Source: Caldilineales bacterium (GTDB taxonomy: Bacteria; Chloroflexota; Anaerolineae; Caldilineales; Caldilineaceae). From it: a stretch of 64,000 bases of DNA. Location of the stretch: the NCBI GenBank assembly GCA_012271135.1, contig JAAXGZ010000064.1, forward strand, positions 37,664 to 101,663, read 5' to 3'. Position numbers and translations under genes: made by a program. The notes below the pieces were generated by a model. It did no database searches and had not been told where the DNA came from. It saw only the letters and a program-made list of their open reading frames with translations. Positions 1 to 9,004 of this stretch are shown one piece after another; within the stretch, counting starts at the first letter, position 1, and the number at the start of each line of letters is the position of its first letter.

Positions 1-2
1 AG

Positions 3-506
3 TTCCTCGCCTATTCCTGGTCCGCGGCCGTGGGAATCGTCACCGCCCAGAGTTTGGTCGCCACCGGCCTGCTCATGTATCCGCGGTTCAAGGCAGGCGA
101 ATTCGGCGGCGACTTTCTGCTCGGCTCCTCGTCCGGCCTGCCGTCGCTGGAGGCGGCGCCGCAAAGCGACCCGATCGGAAAGTTCTGGCTGGTCAACACC
201 GACGAAGGCCCGCGCGCTCTCTACATGGTGTGCACGCACCTGGGCTGTCTCTACAAGTGGGTGGACGCCAACAAGCGCTTCGAATGCCCTTGCCATGGTT
301 CCAAGTTCACGCGCGAAGGGGATTATCTTGAAGGACCCGCGCCCCGCAGCCTGGACCAGTTCGTGGTTGAAGTAACGCAAAACGGCAGCGTCGTGGCTTC
401 CACGCAGAGCGCGGTGCACGGTATCCAGCCCCCGGGCGCGCCCGCCGAAGGCACCGAAATCGTGGTCAAGACAGGCAGCAGGATTCAGGGACCAGCCCGT
501 CCGTAG
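3..506 (+). CDS. Rieske 2Fe-2S protein of a bc-type complex (5' partial)
   Basis: High-potential iron-sulfur subunit that takes one electron from quinol at the Qo site and passes it to cytochrome c. The reading frame is open to the first base of the window, so the N-terminus is missing. What remains starts with a hydrophobic segment (about bases 3-85) that is probably the membrane anchor. The two cluster-binding motifs are present: CTHLGC at bases 231-248 and CPCHGS at about 284-301, giving two Cys and two His ligands and the Cys pair that forms the stabilising disulfide. Cytochrome b starts 5 bp after the stop, so the two genes form one operon. Family assignment is firm; bc1 versus b6f-like naming is open. 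Confidence 0.93.
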   Translation, partial: FLAYSWSAAVGIVTAQSLVATGLLMYPRFKAGEFGGDFLLGSSSGLPSLEAAPQSDPIGKFWLVNTDEGPRALYMVCTHLGCLYKWVDANKRFECPCHGSKFTREGDYLEGPAPRSLDQFVVEVTQNGSVVASTQSAVHGIQPPGAPAEGTEIVVKTGSRIQGPARP

Positions 507-510
507 TTCG

Positions 511-2136
511 ATGTCAGTTCAAAGTCCCGCGCCCCAAAAGAAACCCTGGTTCATCGCGTTGCTGTCCGCGCTGGACGGCATCTTCATCTACCTGACGGCC
601 GGCATTTCGACCCGCGAGTTCCGGGCGATGTTGCGCGGGGATGCACCAGGACGCCCCAACACGCGGCTCACGCCGCACGCCGATGCCTTCCTGTTGCACA
701 TCAAGCCTTCCTACTACCACGAAAGCGTCACGCGCTTCACGCACACATACCGCCTGGGCCTGCTTTCGACCTACCTGTTCCTGTTTGAAACGATCACCGG
801 CATCATCCTCATGATTTGGTACGCCCCGACCCCCGAACGGGCGTACGTGGACATGATCCGATTGCTGAACAACGTTCCGTTCGGGCAACTGATGCGCGAC
901 CTGCACCGCATCGGCGCGGAACTCATGGTGGGCATCGTGACACTGCACATGGTGCGGACCTACTTGACGGGTAGCTACAAGCCGCCCCGGGAGTTCACGT
1001 GGCTAACGGGTGTGCTGCTGTTGGTCATTACCCTGTTCCTCAGTTTCTCCGGCTATCTGCTGCCTTGGGATCAGCTGGCGTTCTGGGCCGTCACCATCGG
1101 CACCTCGATGGCCGAAGCCGTGCCTCCCGCATTTGTGGGCGAGATCATCAACCTCCTGGCACGCGGCGCTCCGGACATTGCGGCCAACGGCCTGTTGCGG
1201 TTCTACCTGTTGCACGTACTGTTCCTTCCCCTGCTGTTGATTCTGTTCTTCTTTGTCCACTACTACAAGGTCGTCCTCTACGGCATCAGCCTTCCGGCAC
1301 AGGAGGAGGAAGTGGGAGAGGATACGGCCAACCGGGTCCCGGCCAACCGCCGGGTCTACTACCTGCCCGAGGTCCTGTTGGACGAAGGCACGTTCCTCCT
1401 AGCGGTGACAGCCATCATCACCGCGGTCACGGTCTTCCTCTTCCAGGCACCCCTGGAACACATTGCCAATCCGCAGCAGACACCGTTCCATACGGTTGCA
1501 CCGTGGTACTTCTACTGGCTGCAGGGCCTGTTGAAGATCGCCGACAAGATGTGGGCGGGCGTCATCATTCCCGGGGTCCTGCTGGTGATGCTCATGGCCA
1601 TTCCGTACCTGGACCGGAACCCCAGCCGTCGGGGAGCCGACCGCCGAGTCGCCACCATTTCCGGCATTGTGGCCGGCGTTCTCATGATCATCCTGAGCTG
1701 GATGGGCACTCCGGCCTATGCGGTTCAGGGTGCTCCTGCCCTGGAGGTTGTCGAGAAATTGATGCCTGAAGAGAAGGTCGGCATATCCCGGAAAATCGGC
1801 TACAAACACATTCCACTCGGAACCTACGACACCAGGGAACCCATCACCACGGACGACGCGGAGTTTGCCAAGTTGTTGGACAAATTTGTCCACTTGCTTG
1901 AGGACTGGGAGGAAAAGGCACCCGATTTCAATGATCCATGGGGCCTGTTGACGGTGACGCAGGACCAGGCAAACCTGAAGCACCTGAGATGGGAGATCAC
2001 GTGGATCAGCGACGCGGGAACCGAGGAGTACTTCAAGCAGGACTACTGGCTCCACAAGGGCTCCTACTACTGGGAACAGTACGGCCGCAAGAAATTCGGC
2101 GTGCCTGAGTTCCTTGAAATGCAGAACGGCGGCTGA
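511..2136 (+). CDS. Cytochrome b, b6/subunit IV fused form with C-terminal extension
   Basis: Membrane core of the quinol:cytochrome c oxidoreductase. Four haem-ligand histidines are visible at about residues 132, 146, 235 and 250. The second pair is separated by 14 residues, as in b6-type proteins, rather than 13. The N-terminal b6-like part is followed by a subunit IV-like part with further membrane helices (about 292-312, 348-364 and 382-397), so both halves are in one 541-residue chain. The Qo-site PEWY motif is replaced by APWY at residues 330-333, so the conserved Glu is a Pro. After the last helix comes a charged tail of about 140 residues that I do not recognise. Lies between the Rieske and cytochrome c genes. 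Confidence 0.93.
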   Translation: MSVQSPAPQKKPWFIALLSALDGIFIYLTAGISTREFRAMLRGDAPGRPNTRLTPHADAFLLHIKPSYYHESVTRFTHTYRLGLLSTYLFLFETITGIILMIWYAPTPERAYVDMIRLLNNVPFGQLMRDLHRIGAELMVGIVTLHMVRTYLTGSYKPPREFTWLTGVLLLVITLFLSFSGYLLPWDQLAFWAVTIGTSMAEAVPPAFVGEIINLLARGAPDIAANGLLRFYLLHVLFLPLLLILFFFVHYYKVVLYGISLPAQEEEVGEDTANRVPANRRVYYLPEVLLDEGTFLLAVTAIITAVTVFLFQAPLEHIANPQQTPFHTVAPWYFYWLQGLLKIADKMWAGVIIPGVLLVMLMAIPYLDRNPSRRGADRRVATISGIVAGVLMIILSWMGTPAYAVQGAPALEVVEKLMPEEKVGISRKIGYKHIPLGTYDTREPITTDDAEFAKLLDKFVHLLEDWEEKAPDFNDPWGLLTVTQDQANLKHLRWEITWISDAGTEEYFKQDYWLHKGSYYWEQYGRKKFGVPEFLEMQNGG

Positions 2137-2189
2137 GCCATCCGGGCCATCCGGCGTCGCAAGCCCGTTTCAAACCCAAGAACCGTTTG

Positions 2190-3137
2190 ATGCGCTCTCT
2201 TTACGTCCGCAGTTTTGGCTCCAAATTGATTTGGGGGCTGGTTTCATCGTTCGTGATCGTGGTCTGCGTGGGCCTGACCGCCCAGACTGAGGACACCCGC
2301 ATGGAGGTCCAGACCAAGAATTGGGAAGGCCGCGGCATCGAAAACGGCGCTGTCCTCTTTGCCAACAACTGCGCTACCTGCCACGGACAGCAAGGCCAAG
2401 GTCTACAGGGGGTCGCACCGGCCCTGAACAGCCGCTACTTCTTTACCCGCCGCTTGGGGGATGTGGGCCAGGACGGGGTGATGACCCTGTCCAACTACGT
2501 CTACCTGACGGTGGCCGCGGGCAGGCCCAGCAAGGACAACTCCCAGTGGGCCAACCGCATGGTCCCGTGGAGTTCCCAGTTTGGCGGTCCCCTGCGCGGC
2601 GATCAGGTGGTCGACGTGGTGGCCTATGTGATGAATTTCGAGGAGACGGCGCTGCAGCAGACCGCCTCCGAGGATCCGTTCCAGCCGTTCCTGGACGTGT
2701 CCAAGCCGCCCGAGTTCCAGAACATCGGAATCAGCGCGGATGCGGAGTGGACACCGGTCCAATTGGCAGTCACTTCGGTTTTGCCCATGGGCGACCGGGA
2801 TCCGGACTACCTGTTCGGAGCCCTGGCATGCAGCGGCTGCCACGACCTGAATGAACCGCAGGCTCCATCGTCCATGGGCGAAAGCGGTCCCAACTTCGGG
2901 ACCATTCACGAACTGGGCACCTATCGTCCGGAAGCGGCTGCCGATCCGGCCGCCTACCTCAAGGAAAGCATCATGTCACCCGATGCATTCCGCGTGGAGG
3001 GCTACGACGACGCCATGCCCGACGACTTTGCCAGCCGCATGACGGAAGAGGAAATCGATCGGCTGGTGCAGTGGCTTCTGGATCCCAATCGCGTCACCCA
3101 TACGCGGGATGCCGGAGGCAACATCATCGACGAGTAG
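2190..3137 (+). CDS. Membrane-anchored diheme cytochrome c
   Basis: Electron acceptor partner of the upstream Rieske/cytochrome b. An uncleaved-looking signal anchor spans about residues 13-31. Two haem-binding motifs follow: CATCH at about residue 61 and CSGCH at about residue 214. Between them is a full class I cytochrome c domain, and the second domain ends in a helix-rich stretch before the stop. Start chosen as the ATG at 2190; a TTG lies directly in front of it. Same operon as cytochrome b (53 bp gap). The pairing of a diheme cytochrome c with fused cytochrome b and Rieske resembles the three-gene complexes of several Gram-positive and Chloroflexota lineages. The exact acceptor (oxidase or other) is not in the window. 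Confidence 0.9.
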   Translation: MRSLYVRSFGSKLIWGLVSSFVIVVCVGLTAQTEDTRMEVQTKNWEGRGIENGAVLFANNCATCHGQQGQGLQGVAPALNSRYFFTRRLGDVGQDGVMTLSNYVYLTVAAGRPSKDNSQWANRMVPWSSQFGGPLRGDQVVDVVAYVMNFEETALQQTASEDPFQPFLDVSKPPEFQNIGISADAEWTPVQLAVTSVLPMGDRDPDYLFGALACSGCHDLNEPQAPSSMGESGPNFGTIHELGTYRPEAAADPAAYLKESIMSPDAFRVEGYDDAMPDDFASRMTEEEIDRLVQWLLDPNRVTHTRDAGGNIIDE

Positions 3138-3153
3138 CTTCTCGTAGCGGAGT

Positions 3154-3181
3154 TTGTGCGCGTTTCGCCTTGGCGTATGAT
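3154..3181 (+). promoter_or_regulatory. Possible promoter of tRNA-Gly
   Basis: A TATGAT hexamer at 3176-3181 lies 29 bases before the tRNA, with a weak TTGTGC 16 bases upstream (3 of 6 consensus bases). The -10 is good, the -35 poor. Confidence 0.3.
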
Positions 3182-3210
3182 TCCCGTCAAGGACAATGGT
3201 CTCCCTGCCG

Positions 3211-3282
3211 GCGGGTGTAGTTCAGTGGTAGAACGTCAGCTTCCCAAGCTGAATGTCGACGGTTCGAGTCCGTTCACCCGCT
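3211..3282 (+). tRNA. tRNA-Gly (anticodon CCC)
   Basis: The sequence folds as a complete cloverleaf. A 7-bp acceptor stem pairs GCGGGTG with CACCCGC, the D-arm is GTTC/GAAC, the anticodon stem is TCAGC/GCTGA with loop TTCCCAA, and the T-arm has the standard TTCGAGT loop. Loop positions 34-36 read CCC, so it decodes GGG. The 3' CCA is not encoded. Confidence 0.95.
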
Positions 3283-3361
3283 CTTCGCTCCGGCGCAGCT
3301 CCTGACACCGGTTTGCGCCGGCCTTCGCAACCGGCCAACCAGCAGTTCCACCTGCGGGCGG

Positions 3362-5251
3362 GTGCTGCCTGTGGTAATCCCGAACATCCCCTCCGAGATC
3401 TGGTTCTCCGCCATATTGGCGGCGGCGACCTATCTCTTCATCACGGCCCGGGTTCCGTGGGAACTCACGTCGATCCTGATCATGGTGGGCTTGGCCTTGA
3501 CCCGGATCCTGACTCCAGCGGAGGCGGTGGCCGGCTTCGCCAACCTGGCCACGGTCACCATTGCCGCCATGTTCGTACTGAGCGAAGGCATGGTGCGCAC
3601 CGGTGCCCTGGAGCTTGTCAGTGTATTTCTGGGGCGGGTAGTCAAAGGGAGTTCCGTACGCCTGCTCCTGGTCCTGGCCGCCACCGTGCCGCTGCTCAGC
3701 GCGTTCATCAACAACACGCCGGTGGTGGTGATGATGGTGCCGGTGATCGTGTCCCTCTGCCTGCGGAACCAGCTGAGCGTATCCAAGATCCTGATCCCGC
3801 TCAGCTACTTCTCCATTCTGGGCGGCACCATGACACTGATTGGAACCAGCACGAATATCCTGGTCAACGAACTGCAGATCGCCAATGGCGAGCCGTCGTT
3901 CCGTATGTTCACGTTTGCTCCCATGGGCGTCGTCGCCATTGTCGGCGGCGTATTGCTCATCATTGCCTTGGGAAACAGGTTGCTTCCGGATCGCGATGCC
4001 GAGGAGGGCGATCAGGACATACCTGCCCATGCGTTTGTCAGCCAGATGCTGATTCCGCCCAACTCGGCCCTGGTGGGACGTCGAGTCGTCGAGTCGTTCG
4101 CCAACCTCAAGGTGTCCCAGAGCATGCAGCGCCGGGTGTCCCGGGTACGACGCCTGGACGGAGACCCGGAATCGGCTGACGAGAATGCGGAGGTCCGGTT
4201 GCTCGCCCTCAGCAGAGGCGAAACCAACGAGCCGCACAGCCTCGAGCCCGGCCAGGAGTTCCAGGCTCACGACTTGGTTCACATGAAGGGATCGGCACAC
4301 GGCTTGGCAGCCATCCGCGACAGGTATGAGCTCGAACCAAGCCTGGCCCGGGTAACCCGCCAACACCGGCAATCCCAATCGCCGGAGCTGGCAGAAACGC
4401 TCCAGGCCGTCATCCTTTCCCGCTCGGCACTGATTGGACGTACCTTGCTGGAAGTCGAAAGCCTGCGCAACTTCACGGTCATGATCGCAGGGATCCTGAC
4501 AAGCGGCTCCGGTCCCACGGACCGCGTTACGGCCAACACCGAACTGGTCAGTGGCGACGCCTTGTTGCTGACGGGACCGCGAACCGAACTGAACCGCGTG
4601 CGTGACCGGTATGGGCTTCTCTATACGGAGGACGATCCCAAGCTGCCAACTTCACTGGATCGCAAGTACCTGGCCATCGCCGTCATGGCACTCGTGGTTC
4701 TGGGCGGCGCGCTGACGGCGATTCCGATTGCGATCCTGGCCTTGATTGGGGCCTGCATCATGGTGATCACGGGATGCCTCGCCACCGAACAGGCCTTCGC
4801 CGCGTTGGACACCAAGACCCTGATGCTGATTGCCGGAACCATACCGCTGGGTCAGGGCATGCAAACATCCGGTCTGTCCCAGCGCATTGCGGAGACCCTG
4901 ATGACCAGCAATGCCATGCAGGACAACGTCTACCTGACAGTGTCGATCCTGTTCATGGTTGCGTCCGTCCTGTCCGCCTTCATCTCCAACGCCGCGGTCG
5001 CAGTCCTACTGGTTCCCATCGCCCTGCAGATGGCAGGTGCAATGGGAATTGCCTCCCGGCCCCTGTTGATGGCGGTCTGTTTCGGTGCCAGTTCCAGTTT
5101 CAGCACACCCATCGGCTACCAGACCAACACGATCGTCCAACGACCAGGCAGATACCGCTATCTGGACTACGCCCGTCTGGGACTGCCGCTGCAGGCAATG
5201 GTCTGGGGCCTGTGCACGTTTCTGCTGCCCGCCTTCTATCCCTTCAGGTGA
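3362..5251 (+). CDS. SLC13-type permease with internal TrkA-C (RCK_C) domains
   Basis: Predicted sodium- or anion-coupled symporter of the SLC13/DASS type (sulfate, phosphate or dicarboxylates; substrate not decidable). The 629 residues show an N-terminal block of membrane helices with a GTSTN substrate motif near residue 162, a hydrophilic middle of about 200 residues with two RCK_C-like repeats, and a second helical block whose GASSSFSTPIG segment is the matching second substrate loop. That architecture is standard for the TrkA-C-containing subgroup. Start is GTG at 3362; no clear ribosome site. Convergent with the HMCES gene, 59 bp apart. Confidence 0.85.
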   Translation: MLPVVIPNIPSEIWFSAILAAATYLFITARVPWELTSILIMVGLALTRILTPAEAVAGFANLATVTIAAMFVLSEGMVRTGALELVSVFLGRVVKGSSVRLLLVLAATVPLLSAFINNTPVVVMMVPVIVSLCLRNQLSVSKILIPLSYFSILGGTMTLIGTSTNILVNELQIANGEPSFRMFTFAPMGVVAIVGGVLLIIALGNRLLPDRDAEEGDQDIPAHAFVSQMLIPPNSALVGRRVVESFANLKVSQSMQRRVSRVRRLDGDPESADENAEVRLLALSRGETNEPHSLEPGQEFQAHDLVHMKGSAHGLAAIRDRYELEPSLARVTRQHRQSQSPELAETLQAVILSRSALIGRTLLEVESLRNFTVMIAGILTSGSGPTDRVTANTELVSGDALLLTGPRTELNRVRDRYGLLYTEDDPKLPTSLDRKYLAIAVMALVVLGGALTAIPIAILALIGACIMVITGCLATEQAFAALDTKTLMLIAGTIPLGQGMQTSGLSQRIAETLMTSNAMQDNVYLTVSILFMVASVLSAFISNAAVAVLLVPIALQMAGAMGIASRPLLMAVCFGASSSFSTPIGYQTNTIVQRPGRYRYLDYARLGLPLQAMVWGLCTFLLPAFYPFR

Positions 5252-5310
5252 CGCTGCGATCCGGCTTGGAGCGGGACGGCCGTTGACCGCCGGGCCAGCA
5301 CCAATTGCCG

Positions 5311-5979
5311 TTACTCCGCATCCAGCAGGTGGGGGCCTTCGTTGCCGGCGTCGTTCACCAATCTGCTGGCTGGTTGGGCATCAAGCGCGTCGTCGGGACA
5401 AGCCTGACAGAGATCCCGCAACCCCGGTACTGCCCATTCGTCGGCCATCAGCCACATGTCGTACTGCCTTGGGTGCAGGATCACCGGCATGCGGTGGTGG
5501 TAGGTTTGCATGAATTCGTTGGCGTCGGTGGTCAGGATGGTACAGGACTCGATCTCATGGCCGTCGGGACTTTGCCAGTGTTCCCAAAGCCCGGCCATGG
5601 CAACGTAGCTGCCGTCGGCCATTGCAAAGCGGTACGGTTGTCTGCCGCCCCGCTCCCGTGTCCACTCGTAGAAAAACGTTGCCGGGATCAGGCATCGCCT
5701 CCGCTTGAACGCAGACCGGAAAGATGGTTTCTCGGCCGCAGTTTCACTGCGCGCATTGATGAGGCGCGCAGCCCAGGAGGTGTCCTTGGACCACCCCGGA
5801 ATCAGACCCCAGTGTGCAACCGTCAATTCCCTGTCTTCCGCGACGGGGTTGCGGCGGACGATGGCCACAGGCTGGGTCGGTGCAATGTTGAACCGCGGCA
5901 CGATGCCCTGGGGCAAATCCACCGCGAATTGCAGTTGGAAGGAGGCCTGCTTGGGGATGAGACCAAAGCGTCCACACAT
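5311..5979 (-). CDS. HMCES/YedK DNA-protein crosslinking protein
   Basis: SRAP-family protein that protects abasic sites in single-stranded DNA by forming a covalent link through Cys2. The start is fixed by the family's obligatory MCGRF N-terminus: ATG at 5979, although the frame is open upstream. After removal of Met the Cys is exposed. Other active-site positions are visible: Asn31 in the FNIAPTQ segment, Glu105 in FFYEW, and the HHRMP motif near 161-165. At 222 residues the length is typical. It is divergent from fmdB with 125 bp between them; I looked for a LexA-like dyad there and saw none. Confidence 0.93.
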   Translation of the reverse strand: MCGRFGLIPKQASFQLQFAVDLPQGIVPRFNIAPTQPVAIVRRNPVAEDRELTVAHWGLIPGWSKDTSWAARLINARSETAAEKPSFRSAFKRRRCLIPATFFYEWTRERGGRQPYRFAMADGSYVAMAGLWEHWQSPDGHEIESCTILTTDANEFMQTYHHRMPVILHPRQYDMWLMADEWAVPGLRDLCQACPDDALDAQPASRLVNDAGNEGPHLLDAE

Positions 5980-6104
5980 GCGACAGTCCTCGAATTGTGC
6001 CGCGACCAAGTGCCCGCGGTTTCCTGATCGGTTGCCTGCACCATACAATAACGCCCCGAAGAAGGTACGGCCTCAATGTTCGGTTCCCGGGTCCGCCCAA
6101 TCCC

Positions 6105-6389
6105 ATGCCTGTCTACGAGTACACCTGCCCAGCTTGCTCCATTCGGTTCGCGCACCTTTGGAAAACGATGGCGGCGGCCTCCGCAGGGAACAGTCCGGCC
6201 TGCCCGGAGTGTCGCCATCCCGACACCAAGCGGGTCGTTTCACAGCTTGCGGTACTGGACAGCATCGGCGGCCTAACCCAGGGAGAAGTCAATCAGGTCA
6301 AGGCGGCCGAAGAACGGGCGGCGTCGTTCACCCCCCGTGAACACATCGACCAGCTCAGGGCGGGACGCGCCCCTTCGGAAGGGGCGTAG
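6105..6389 (+). CDS. FmdB-family zinc-ribbon protein
   Basis: Small putative regulatory protein of 94 residues. It begins with MPVYEYTC, the signature start of the FmdB family, which fixes the ATG at 6105. Two Cys pairs, CPAC near residue 8 and CPEC near 34, form a zinc ribbon. The rest is polar and probably unstructured. The function of the family is not established. The final codons lie in an 8-bp hairpin (6368-6386), 17 bp before hisZ. Confidence 0.85.
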   Translation: MPVYEYTCPACSIRFAHLWKTMAAASAGNSPACPECRHPDTKRVVSQLAVLDSIGGLTQGEVNQVKAAEERAASFTPREHIDQLRAGRAPSEGA

Positions 6390-6402
6390 CCGTACGAGGT
6401 AA

Positions 6403-7791
6403 ATGAACACCGAGTACACGCTTCCGGCCGGTGGTAGTCGGCGGCCGGAAGCCACAAATCGGCGGCACCTGCCGCTGGGCGTGCGCGAGTACCTGTGGCA
6501 GGACGCCCGGCTGCGGCAGCAGTTGGAAACTGCGGTCAACCGGACGTTTCGGACCTGGGGCTACAACACCGTCATCTTGCCGATGTTCGAATTCGGCGAC
6601 ATGCTGACGACCCGCACGCACGCTGCCACCCACGATCGCCTGTACCGCTTCCTGGACATGGAAGGCCGCACACTGATTCTGCGGCCCGACATGACAGCCG
6701 CCGTTGCCCGCTTGGTGGGCACGCGCCTGGCCGGGATGGAAGGCCCCTTCCGGTTTTGCTATGCCGGCAGCGTGTTTCGTCACGAGGAAACCTCGGGTTT
6801 GGAGTATCAGCAGGAGTTTCGGCAGGCCGGAATTGAGTTGGTGGGATCCGCCGACGCCATGGCCGATGCCGAAATCCTGGCATGCATGGCAGCCGGCCTC
6901 AACGCATGCAACCTATCGGATTTCAGGATTGTGGTCGGCCACGCGGACTACTACGGCGGATTGTTGGACGCCCTTGACCCGCAGCCGTCCGACGCCCGAC
7001 AGTTGCGGTGGGCAATGCACCGCAAAAGCGAACACGCTCTGGCCCGGTTTGTCGAATCCTGCCGCCCGAGTCCGAGGCAACGGGCCACACTAGAGAACCT
7101 GCTCACGCTGCAGGGTGCGGATGTGGCCGGGTTGTTGGAACGAGCCGCGGGGTTTTGCCTCAATCAGCGCATGGAATCGGCGCTGCTCAACCTGAGGGAA
7201 CTGACCGAACAGCTGGATGCGTACGGCATCCTGGCACGAGTCACGCTGGATCTTGCCGAATACCGGAACCTTGAGTACTACACCGGAATGACATTCGAGT
7301 TTCTGTTGCCCGATTCGGCTGCAGTGGCCGGCAGCGGCGGCCGGTATGACGGGTTGATAGGCAGATTTGGGCGCAGTCGTCCGGCGGTCGGCGGGATCCT
7401 GCATCTCGACCGCCTGGTCCGGGCTGTGCATTCAAACCAAGCACCGCAGGCCCTGAGCCCCAAGCCTCCGCTCTGTCTGGTGGGGCAGACCAATTCCGGG
7501 GTTGCACTAGAGTCGCTGGGCAGGCTGCGCCAACAGGGACTCGACATCGTCGTGCACACTGATCCGCTGCCCGCATCAGGGATTCTGGCCATGGGGCACA
7601 GTCTGGGGGCCCGAGTCGTGGCGGACTGGTGCGACCGCACACAGTCCTTCGATGTGCTGGCATGCACGATTCCGGAGTGTGTCGGGCCGATGGACGTGTC
7701 GAAGTTCGAGCAACTGCTTGAGAGCCTGCAGCGGACCGAGCCGTCCGCCTCCGATCAATCCACCGCGATCATGGCAGGGGGAAATGTCTGA
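6403..7791 (+). CDS. hisZ: ATP phosphoribosyltransferase regulatory subunit HisZ
   Basis: Regulatory partner of short-form HisG in the first step of histidine synthesis. It has a class II tRNA synthetase-like core related to HisRS (dimer motif region around residues 25-135, and a conserved YYTGM motif near 290), but lacks a full synthetase role. The C-terminal 100 residues resemble an anticodon-binding-like fold. Being directly followed by a 218-residue HisG supports HisZ over HisS. GAGG at 6396-6399 is the ribosome site. The stop overlaps the hisG start by 8 bases, indicating translational coupling and 1:1 assembly. Confidence 0.88.
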   Translation: MNTEYTLPAGGSRRPEATNRRHLPLGVREYLWQDARLRQQLETAVNRTFRTWGYNTVILPMFEFGDMLTTRTHAATHDRLYRFLDMEGRTLILRPDMTAAVARLVGTRLAGMEGPFRFCYAGSVFRHEETSGLEYQQEFRQAGIELVGSADAMADAEILACMAAGLNACNLSDFRIVVGHADYYGGLLDALDPQPSDARQLRWAMHRKSEHALARFVESCRPSPRQRATLENLLTLQGADVAGLLERAAGFCLNQRMESALLNLRELTEQLDAYGILARVTLDLAEYRNLEYYTGMTFEFLLPDSAAVAGSGGRYDGLIGRFGRSRPAVGGILHLDRLVRAVHSNQAPQALSPKPPLCLVGQTNSGVALESLGRLRQQGLDIVVHTDPLPASGILAMGHSLGARVVADWCDRTQSFDVLACTIPECVGPMDVSKFEQLLESLQRTEPSASDQSTAIMAGGNV

Positions 7792-8440
7792 CGCGACCTG
7801 CCGGCGGCCCCTGCGCATATCCCTGCCCAAAGGACGTTTGGCCGACGACGTGGCACGGCACCTTCGGGACGGGGGACTGGACGTTCCGGACTTCTCCGCC
7901 TCCCGGCAACTGACCCTGCGCACCGCGGACGGCACCCAGGAGTACATTCAATCCAAACCGACCGATGTTCCAACCTTCGTGGTGCATGGGGGCGCGGACA
8001 TCGGGTTCTCGGGCTTGGATACGCTGCGGGAAGAAGGGGTGGACGTACTTGAACCCTTCACGCTCCCCATCGGCATCTGCCGGATTTCCTTGGCGGGGCC
8101 GCGGACGTGGCGCGACGTGGACCTGCATCTGAAGGACCACCTGCGGGTGGCCACCAAGTACACGCGCATCGCGTCCGACTGGTTTGTGTCCCAAGGGATC
8201 AATGCCGAGGTAATCAAGCTCAATGGTTCCGTGGAACTGGCACCCCTGACGGGTCTTTCAGACCTGATCGTCGATTTGGTGGAGACCGGGCGCACCCTGC
8301 AGGCGAACGGGCTGGTGGAACTGCAGCACGTGTTGGACAGCAGGGTGGTGGTCATCGTCAACCGCTCGGCGTCCAGGCTGCGGGAGAACGAGGTCAGTCG
8401 CTTCCTGGCCTGCGTCCGTCCCTGTCCGCCGGGAGCCTGA
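7784..8440 (+). CDS. hisG: ATP phosphoribosyltransferase catalytic subunit, short form
   Basis: Catalyses ATP + PRPP to phosphoribosyl-ATP, the committed step of histidine biosynthesis. The 218 residues match the short family that lacks the C-terminal regulatory domain and needs HisZ. Visible motifs are the N-terminal LPKGRL, the GGADIGFSG segment, and the PRPP-binding region around GSVELAPLTG. ATG at 7784 lies inside the end of hisZ. No other histidine genes are in the window, so this pair is separated from the rest of the pathway. Confidence 0.93.
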   Translation: MSDATCRRPLRISLPKGRLADDVARHLRDGGLDVPDFSASRQLTLRTADGTQEYIQSKPTDVPTFVVHGGADIGFSGLDTLREEGVDVLEPFTLPIGICRISLAGPRTWRDVDLHLKDHLRVATKYTRIASDWFVSQGINAEVIKLNGSVELAPLTGLSDLIVDLVETGRTLQANGLVELQHVLDSRVVVIVNRSASRLRENEVSRFLACVRPCPPGA

Positions 8441-9004
8441 GTGATGGATGCCCCTTCCCGTGCGCCGGCAACCGGAATTGCCGGCGCCAAAATCAGAGTG
8501 CCGCGGTGGTTCGAGGATTCCAGGGGTCGTTTCGCCGAAACATGGCGTTCGGAATGGTGCCCGGGTTTCGACATGTCCCAACTGCAGGGAAATCGCTCGG
8601 ACAGCCGTCCGGGAGTGCTGCGGGGCTTGCACTATCACTTTCTCCAGTTCGACTATTGGCAGGTGGTCCAAGGGGAAATCGAAGTTGGCCTGGTCGACTT
8701 GAGGGCCGATTCGGACACCTTCCTCCGGGCCGAAGTCCTGCGCCTGAACGCGCAGGCGGGCTGGGGATTGTTCATTCCGCCCGGCGTGGCCCACGGCTTC
8801 CATAGTCCCCGCGGGGCAATTCTGACGTACCTGGTCAACCGGTACTACACGGGAACCGACGAGTTCAGCGTACTCTGGAACGATCCGGAGCTTGCAGTCC
8901 CGTGGACCTGCACCGATCCCATCCTGTCCGAGCGTGACAGCCAGGCACCGCGCTGGCAGGACATTCCCGATTCAGACAGACCAATGACAAAGGCAATTCG
9001 ATGA
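8441..9004 (+). CDS. RmlC-like cupin, dTDP-sugar 3,5-epimerase family
   Basis: Cupin of the dTDP-4-dehydrorhamnose 3,5-epimerase family. Characteristic segments are present: VLRGLHYH with the catalytic His at about residue 64, IPPGVAHGF, and the YYTGTDE...WNDP stretch near the C-terminus. Either GTG at 8441 or ATG at 8444 can start it. The 3' end overlaps mtnP by 4 bases (ATGA). No other dTDP-rhamnose genes (RmlA, B, D) are nearby, and the neighbours are histidine and methylthioadenosine genes, so the true substrate is uncertain. The family call is firm, the pathway call is not. Confidence 0.82.
   Translation: MMDAPSRAPATGIAGAKIRVPRWFEDSRGRFAETWRSEWCPGFDMSQLQGNRSDSRPGVLRGLHYHFLQFDYWQVVQGEIEVGLVDLRADSDTFLRAEVLRLNAQAGWGLFIPPGVAHGFHSPRGAILTYLVNRYYTGTDEFSVLWNDPELAVPWTCTDPILSERDSQAPRWQDIPDSDRPMTKAIR

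Noticed and set aside
5980..6104. LexA operator between the HMCES gene and fmdB
   Set aside because: No dyad resembling those at the lexA promoter.
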